DNA of 64,000 nucleotides from Trametes villosa (lineage: Eukaryota > Basidiomycota > Agaricomycetes > Polyporales > Polyporaceae), in assembly GCA_002964805.2 (NCBI GenBank), contig PUDQ02000019.1:1-64000 (forward strand), written 5' to 3'. Within the stretch, counting starts at the first letter, position 1. Every line of letters starts with the position of its first letter. The position numbers were made by a program, and so were the translations under genes. Positions 58,421-64,000 of this stretch are shown one piece after another. The notes below the pieces were generated by a model, which ran no database searches, had not been told where the DNA came from, and worked only from the letters and a program-made list of their open reading frames with translations.

Positions 58421-60110
58421 CTACTCGGTGTCGTCGCCGTCACCGCCTTCGTCGTCGATGCGGATGTTGTCGTACTCCAGCGCCCCCGCCACGTCGATGT
58501 CCTTCCACCCGCGCTTGTCGTACGCCGAAATCATCTCTCCGAGTTGCGCGATCCGGTCCCTGACGAGGAGGCGCTGAGAGCGCACGGTCCAGAGTTTCTG
58601 TCGTAGCGCAGGTGAGGCGCGCCGAAGGGCTGGGTCGTGGGGTGTGAGGTCGGACAAGGGCATGAGGTTGTTGACGAAGAACTTGTCGATGGTCTCAGAA
58701 AGCGGAGCAGTAGGATCGGCCACGAAGGCTTCGGCAGCCGCATAGCCGGCTTCTAAGTGAACATTAATTATGTGTGCAATGCGTGCGTCGGGGATACAAG
58801 GAAAACTCACTCAGGGCGGTTGTGAGTGCCAGGGTCGCAGCGAACGCTGCAGGGCAGCGAAAATCAGAGCTGTAGCGAACTCATGAGGACATTAGCCTTT
58901 ACTTACCAGCGCTGGCTTCGTTCCCTTCAGCGGAGAATCTGGAAGGGTCTGGGACTGCACGGTTACCGGTAAGTGGTTGGGGCTAGGCGCAGCGTTATGA
59001 AGAGTCACTCACGAAGAGGCTGCTTGGCCCGCCACGCGATGAAGCTGTTGCCGTCAATTTGGCAGATCTTTCGATCCTTGCGGCACTGGATGCACACGGT
59101 TTCCCGCATCGTGCACTCGAAGTTGCCGTCCTTGCAACGGTCACACTGCTCGGATAGGGTGATATTTCTCGGTAAGGCGGTTGAGTAATTCAAAAGCGGG
59201 AGTGCTTACTGGCGGGATATCGATCCCCCAATCAATAGGGCGCTCCTTGGGGACGCTAGGCGCATCAGTCGTGCTACGTACCTCCACGGCGGCGGTGGGA
59301 ATCTTGTCCGCAGCACTAGGAACCTCGGCGGCGGCGGTGGGAATCTCGTCCGCAGGACCGAAAACCTCGGCGGTGGCGGGGGCGCTGGGAGCCTCGTTAT
59401 CGGCGCCGTCGTCGATGCTGGTAGCGGCCGCGCCGCCGCGAGCTTTGCCCCTACGCCCTTTCTTCGGGGGTGCGCGGCGCTTGGGGGTAGGAGCGGCATT
59501 GGCGAGAGCGGCGGCGTTGAGGGCCTGCGCTAGCCCTTCGGGTGCGGTCGTGCGCGACTGCCGTGTGCGCTTGCGACTCGGAACATCCTCGCTGTGCTCC
59601 TCTTGCTCGAGTTGTTGCGAGGGGCGCGGCACAGGCACAGACGGGACGGTATGAGCTGGTGTGGGGATTGCCGCTACAGGCTGTTGATCCGCCTGCACGG
59701 GCGCCGCGAGACCAGAGGTAGAGAGCCGGGTTTTACGGGCTGAAAGCGATTCCAGCATCGCCTTGGCTTCGGCCATCGAGGCGGCCATCGAGGCGCGCGC
59801 GGCGGCGCCCTTGTAGAGTGGGATCGTCCATTGCGGCCATTCCTCCATGTCCGAAGGCATGTCCGCCGCCACGAGTGGATAGATGGCATCTGCCTCCTGC
59901 TCGAAGGTCGAGCGGTCAACCCCGTACTTGAGGGCGCCGTTCTAGCAGGACATCAGTCAGTTCCTCGGAATTGATGCGGGAGACACGTACCGCAAAGTCG
60001 AAGTACATCTTGCACCACGCCATCCGAGTATCGAGGGCATCCCCAGGATTCGGCATCGCTGCGAAGAGCTGGCGAGCCATAGAGATTATCTCGTCAGCTC
60101 CGAGTGGCAT
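58421..60110 (-). CDS. Zn2Cys6-like cluster protein, six exons (466 aa)
   Basis: Exons: 60110-59991, 59941-59210, 59145-59013, 58954-58907, 58846-58811 and 58752-58421. Exon 1 is the N-terminal module (MPLGADEIISMARQLFAAMP ... MAWCKMYFDFA). Exon 2 holds the second module (AIYPLVAADMPSDMEEWPQW), a long linker with strong basic patches (RKRTRQSR, PKRRAPPKKGRRGKARGG) and repeats of EIPTAAAEVPSAAD type. Exon 3 starts at the first Cys: CX2CX6CX6CX2CX6C (residues 285-312), within the classical Zn(II)2Cys6 range, then FIAWRAK. Two tiny exons of 48 and 36 nt follow, phase 1 at both ends. The last exon is helical (LRQKLWTVRSQRLLVRDRIA) with an acidic tail. Confidence 0.84.
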
Positions 60111-60166
60111 TGTGGGCGGGTCGACGTAGTGGGGATTGGGGCCACGTCTGCGCCGCTGGTTGGTCT

Positions 60167-60177
60167 GTTTTATATAG
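60167..60177 (-). promoter_or_regulatory. TATA-box-like element of the 58.4-60.1 kb gene
   Basis: The minus strand reads ctatataaaac, about 57-67 bp upstream of the ATG at 60110. Confidence 0.5.
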
Positions 60178-60682
60178 CCGATCTCCTAGGCGCTAGTGCA
60201 TCGCTCCCACGAGGCAGATGAGCCGATCACGGTCACGTGCCAGAAAATATATACGCCCACAGCGGACATACCGTACTACTACCAGGAACACGACGAGGAT
60301 ATGCGAGTATTGAACCGAGCAAAAGTACTTTATGTAATAGACATCTTGGTGAATGGCACCATATGTCGCCACTTGCAACCATCCCGCGTGGCAATGGGCC
60401 GACTTTCCTTTAGTACATGTCCTCGAAAATGATAGTAGTGAAGCGACGGATAGCATGCGAGATACATAGAGGCAAGCCGTGGCAACATCAGGGAGCTGTA
60501 GAATTAGTAGGTTAATGTGGGGCTGTGCGCACTCTACTCACGAAGCTGACCAAAGGATGCGCTGTTGGTTTGGGCGGGGATATTGAGATGTATATACATA
60601 AGCAAGTTAGAACAGTCGGCAATTAAATGCCGGCAGTGTAGCCTGCCCATCTCGCCTCCACTCAACCCATCGACGCAGCCCT

Positions 60683-61287
60683 CTATTTCGGCGGCGATTC
60701 TTCAGCGATACGGATGTCCTCGAGTAAAGCGCGCTCCTGGTCTTCTAGAAACGCGAGCAAAAGGCGAGCATTCTCGAGGTCGGATTCAAGCACCCTACGT
60801 TCAGCTTGGATAGCGTGCATGCGAAAACGCCGTTCTTCGTGAAAGTCTTCAACATTGTCGGCGTCGACGTTCCTGGGGTACGCGGTGGGACCACCGGCAA
60901 TGATGAGCTTCGGGGAGAGTATGGACTCGTGCATTTCGCTAGAAGCGGCGTGGGGTAGGGGTTCGGCTACGAGGGCGCGGGCCTTGGCTTGAAGGAGCAG
61001 AACGGGCCACGTCGAATATTCGTCTTTCATCTTGTCGCGGACTATGTTGTACACCGCATCAACATTGCGCTCGACCTCCGACTTTGTCCAACCGGCTGTC
61101 CTGCGCCCTTCCTCCTGCAGTAGAGCATCAATCAAATACACATTCTGACATGAAAAATAAATCTCCTTACAATGAACTTGACGCATTTGTAGGCCCAATC
61201 CACACCGGTGTCGCAAGATGTGACTGAGTAGACAACAGGACGGCCTGCCAGCACATCAACGGGATTGACCTGACGCGGTTCTCCCAT
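60683..61287 (-). CDS. Short zinc-cluster-family paralogue, no cysteines (192 aa)
   Basis: Two exons: 61287-61171 and 61144-60683. The intron (gtaaggag ... catgtcag) is only 26 nt, far shorter than its neighbours. Without it the frame hits a stop, and with it the family alignment continues across the conserved phase-0 site (DWAYKCVKFI then NVYLIDALL). The second module (VERNVDAVYNIVRDKM, then TWPVL) passes through a short linker into a C-terminal coil (HAIQAERRVLESDLENARLL) almost directly. The zinc exon and basic linker are missing. It may be a functional short form, possibly a dimerisation partner, or a decaying copy. Confidence 0.65.
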
Positions 61288-61623
61288 TTACATGCAAAAT
61301 AGACGAGGTAGAGCCGCAGTGACAGTAACGTCGGTAAGAGAACAAGTCGGTGGTAGATGGTGCGCGTGGCAGAGGAGTGAGCGGCGGTTGCATTGCGTTC
61401 AAGTTACGAAAAGCGGGTATCAAGGGTTAGGGTTGACCTGGCACGCGGCATGGGAAGCGACGTGCGACAATGAGCTTCATTCAAAATAGAGTACCGAGGA
61501 ATCATGTACCGCCACATGCGGAACGAAGCATGTGCGCGGCGCGCTGAAGCCGATGCTGAAGCTAGAGAAGCAGCGTTATCGATGCAGACCCTCATCTCTG
61601 TCCATCTCCTCTCGTTGTGCGAC

Positions 61624-63290
61624 ATGGCAAAGGGAAAAGGAAAGGCCTCGAAGGAGGACATCGTCTCCACCCAGCTCGAAGATCTTTACTCGGAGCTTTC
61701 GAGTCTCCAAAGGGCGATGCCCCGTCTTGACGCCGACAGGGATGCCGTGGAATCCTGGATCGGAGATGTGGTTCGTCTATGGGTAAGCTGGACAATCTGC
61801 ACAGTGGCCTATCCGACTGGAACCATGTAACAGGACGGCCACCAGGCCATAATTGAGCAGATGTCGGAAGCAGAGCGTCAGGCCACCGCCGACCGCGTAC
61901 TCCGCATCCTACTTCAACGGATGTCCATCCGTGAATTTTACTCAGCATTCAGAGATTCCCACCCAGAGTTTGAGCAAGCAGTGTGGCGCGCGGAAGCCGC
62001 CTTCACCACAACGACTCTACCAGTACCGCGGACTGCCGAAGGAGGTGCCTCCGTCGATGCCGCCCCACGAAGAGACATTCCGGTCGATGTGGCTGGCGAT
62101 CCTGCTCTCGGCCTCGAGGCCGAACACACCCTGGACGACGCCACGCTGAACGTCCGCATTCGAGTCGGTCTCAAGGACCCGTCGCTCGACGGCCCCCTGA
62201 GGAAGATTTGCTTTGTATGTCGCCATCACCGCAACGGCGGTCGAGATTGCATACTTCGTCGCGGCGAAATGAAATGCGACCACTGCAGACAAAAGGGTCA
62301 AAAATGTCGCTCCCTGGATGGACGTCCTTATGGGGAGTGGTATGATTCGCACAACTTCGAACGCCGTCAGTGTCGTTTCTTTACAGCATAAGAGCGCCGC
62401 TGACTCTCATAGAAGAAGACCCCAAGACGGGCGCGGCTGCGGAAGCCAGCGTCTTAAGAAAGGCCAAGCGCCGCGGCACGCGAGGGCCCCCTACTAGACG
62501 ATCGGCACGAGTTCAGGCCAGGTCTACGCTTGGATCCGCGCACTCCGCAACTCCCCAGTCGGTCGCTCCTCTGCCCGCGACACAGGACAGCGCTTCTACG
62601 GCGCCGCATCCCCCTGACGAACAAGGTCGGGGCCCGCAGCAACTAAGCGTTGTCCATGCCGATCGGGTAGACTTTCGACGCTCTCCCTCACGACAACCCG
62701 GCCTCTCCGCCCCACCCGAGCCGTCCGACAGCCTCCTCCCTGGCCCTGCGGGGGACCGAACGCCTCCACCCCCTGATCACGCTCATGGTATCCCCCACCC
62801 TGGCGCGAGCGGTTTGGCTCGCACCGCACGCACCGCGCACAATGCCGAGGGTCTTCTGGCCGGTCTCGCGCCATCTCGTGAGGGCGACATCACCCTGGTC
62901 GATGTCGTAAACTTCGCTTTCAGGCGCCAGCGTTACCACGAAGGGCAAGCGCGTGAATTTGGGAGAATCCTTGTGGGCGCAACCACGCTCTTAGGCGTTA
63001 ACTCGATTCACATGTTCAGCGAGGAAGCCGATGGTGCAGGCGATGGTCCGCGCCCAGGCCCTTCGGAGGCAGGGCCTTCCAGGCTTCCCGCGTCTGGCAG
63101 GCAGCCTGAACGCAGTGGCAGCTCCGACCTCCCGCGGGGTGGTATGGACGACTTATGGGACAACCAGGACGCTCTCGACGGCATCCTTCGTCAGCTTGCC
63201 AACCACTTGCAGGAGCATCCAGGATCTCGCGCGGATATTCTGGCAGCATTGCGAGATTTGGAGAGAAGACCGGAAGAAAACGGTGAGTAG
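61624..63290 (+). CDS. Zn2Cys6-like cluster protein, plus-strand member (522 aa)
   Basis: Three exons: 61624-61782, 61834-62365 and 62413-63290. The ATG at 61624 follows a pyrimidine-rich leader and opens with a Lys-rich MAKGKGKASKED. Exon 1 is the N-terminal module (LYSELSSLQRAMPRLDADRD, then SWIGDVVRLW). Exon 2 holds the second module and, without the usual intron, the cluster CX2CX9CX8CX2CX6C (residues 179-211), then GEWYD. The phase-1 intron after the cluster is conserved. Exon 3 is a long Pro/Arg/Ser-rich linker and a helical end (RADILAALRDLERRPEENGE). The stop follows ggtgagtag, which could instead be a donor to a further exon. It is divergent from the 60.7 kb gene. Confidence 0.8.
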
Positions 63291-63823
63291 AAGAACAGTG
63301 GCCAGCCGAACGGGCAGAGAAGGGAACACGTTGGCTTGAGGCAGTCGTCCCGCACTTCGCACGCAGTTTGCAGCTTGTACGTTTCCCTGCTATGGTCACC
63401 AACGGAGCGCCTCGCTTGCTGTATGATAGGCCGGTATGACCAGTTCCAGCGAAAGATATTGTTGTACGTTCCATTACTTTTACGATGTACGATCGGTGAT
63501 CAGGCTCCTCTTCTCCTGCGCAGAATGGCCGAAACGTGTCGGGAAGTCTTTACTTTGTACATTAGTCTTGTATGTTGTGTATAGCGATGATCCGACGAAT
63601 TCAGGGAGCTTGCGACACAGATGTGCGTTTTGGTTGAACGCTGCGGCTGGAACCTGCTCAGCGACACTCAGGAAGGGATACGGATAGGTAGTCCGCGGCG
63701 CGGCGCGGTCAAGGACGCAAGTCCGAGGCGGTCGCAACTTCACGGATTCTAACAGCAAGCCTCCAATTGTTATCCTCTCCTGTTTATCCGCATGCTGCAC
63801 GCGCAGTTTGTAGTAGTATTCTC
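63291..63823. other. Intergenic, no supported gene
   Basis: Frames here are short or antisense. A minus-strand frame of 148 codons (63480-63926) crosses the dispersed repeat and has no motif. Confidence 0.5.
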
Positions 63824-63986
63824 TCTTATTCAGCTCGCGTGCACGGCATTGCAGCGCATCGCGACGCCAACGCTCTCGACGCGCGGATAGTCCGTAAGTA
63901 GCAGTTCGACGTGTTGCGCGCGCCACACGTGACCGCGTCGCACGTCATCCGCGCCACTTCCGCCCTCGCATATTGTACACCCGCCC
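63824..63986 (+). repeat. Diverged dispersed repeat, copy B
   Basis: It begins tcttattcagctcgcg like copy A at 14787 and is alignable to it for about 150 bp in the same orientation. It lies 0.5 kb downstream of the plus-strand family gene. Confidence 0.6.
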
Positions 63987-64000
63987 TTGTCTCCCGACGC

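Noticed and set aside
12356..63290. Mating-type or homeodomain locus
   Set aside because: I considered it because of divergent, nuclear-looking, fast-evolving genes, but no homeodomain, pheromone CaaX or receptor signature is visible.
1..64000. tRNA, rRNA or CRISPR
   Set aside because: No B-box plus cloverleaf combination, no conserved rRNA blocks and no spacer-repeat array. The repeats present are satellites or simple sequence.

Overview
The window is nuclear DNA from a filamentous basidiomycete, most likely an Agaricomycete. Five things point there: nearly every gene is broken by short introns of about 45-65 nt with GTRNGT...YAG borders (branch sites such as ctaac are visible); there is an intact Plavaka (KDZ-superfamily) transposase; beside it is a TET/JBP-like 2-oxoglutarate dioxygenase of the type expanded in mushrooms; an F-box-like gene and a DUF6532-like gene sit together; and there are no operons, bacterial motifs or tRNAs. 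The gene models below were spliced by hand, and exon sums were checked to be divisible by three.

Layout. 1-6.4 kb is GC-rich satellite-like DNA: a 161-bp tandem duplication, 576-bp degenerate repeats, a 42-bp minisatellite, then a 300-bp repeat patch. 6.4-12.3 kb holds only weak ORFs, a probable gene remnant and two simple arrays built on GCGACTT. 12.4-14.4 kb is a gene with tandemly duplicated mini-exons. 14.4-17.9 kb has no supported gene. 17.9-24.0 kb carries a divergent pair, a 1071-aa DUF6532-like protein (minus) and a 653-aa F-box-like protein (plus). 25.5-32.0 kb carries the TET/JBP-like dioxygenase followed, in the same direction, by a 12-exon, apparently intact 1212-aa Plavaka transposase. 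32.0-35.8 kb is mostly empty. 35.8-41.3 kb has a small family gene and a 898-aa protein I do not recognise. 41.8-63.3 kb is the most striking part: eight paralogous genes plus a 1317-aa SNF2-type helicase in the middle.

The paralogue family. Ten genes in the window (12.4, 35.8, 41.8, 44.0, 53.6, 55.2, 57.1, 58.4, 60.7 and 61.6 kb) share one plan: a short N-terminal helical segment ending in a W-containing motif, a conserved phase-0 intron, a second helical segment usually with a W-P-x-W-like signature, a disordered linker rich in basic patches, and usually a terminal or near-terminal coiled coil. Six of them also carry a cysteine cluster, CX2C-X6-9-C-X6-8-CX2C-X6-C, followed about ten residues later by Trp. 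This is the spacing, or close to it, of the fungal Zn(II)2Cys6 binuclear cluster, but it lies in the middle or at the C-terminus rather than the N-terminus. In five of the six it is encoded by its own exon, starting exactly at the first Cys. I know no name for this family. DNA binding is inferred from the cysteine spacing only.

How it may fit together. A DNA-base dioxygenase, a KDZ-type transposase, a SNF2 ATPase and an expanded family of putative zinc-cluster proteins in repeat-rich DNA suggest a fast-evolving accessory or subtelomere-like region concerned with chromatin and mobile DNA. The functional link between these parts is inference. What the sequence shows directly is the adjacency, the intact reading frames and the shared gene architecture.
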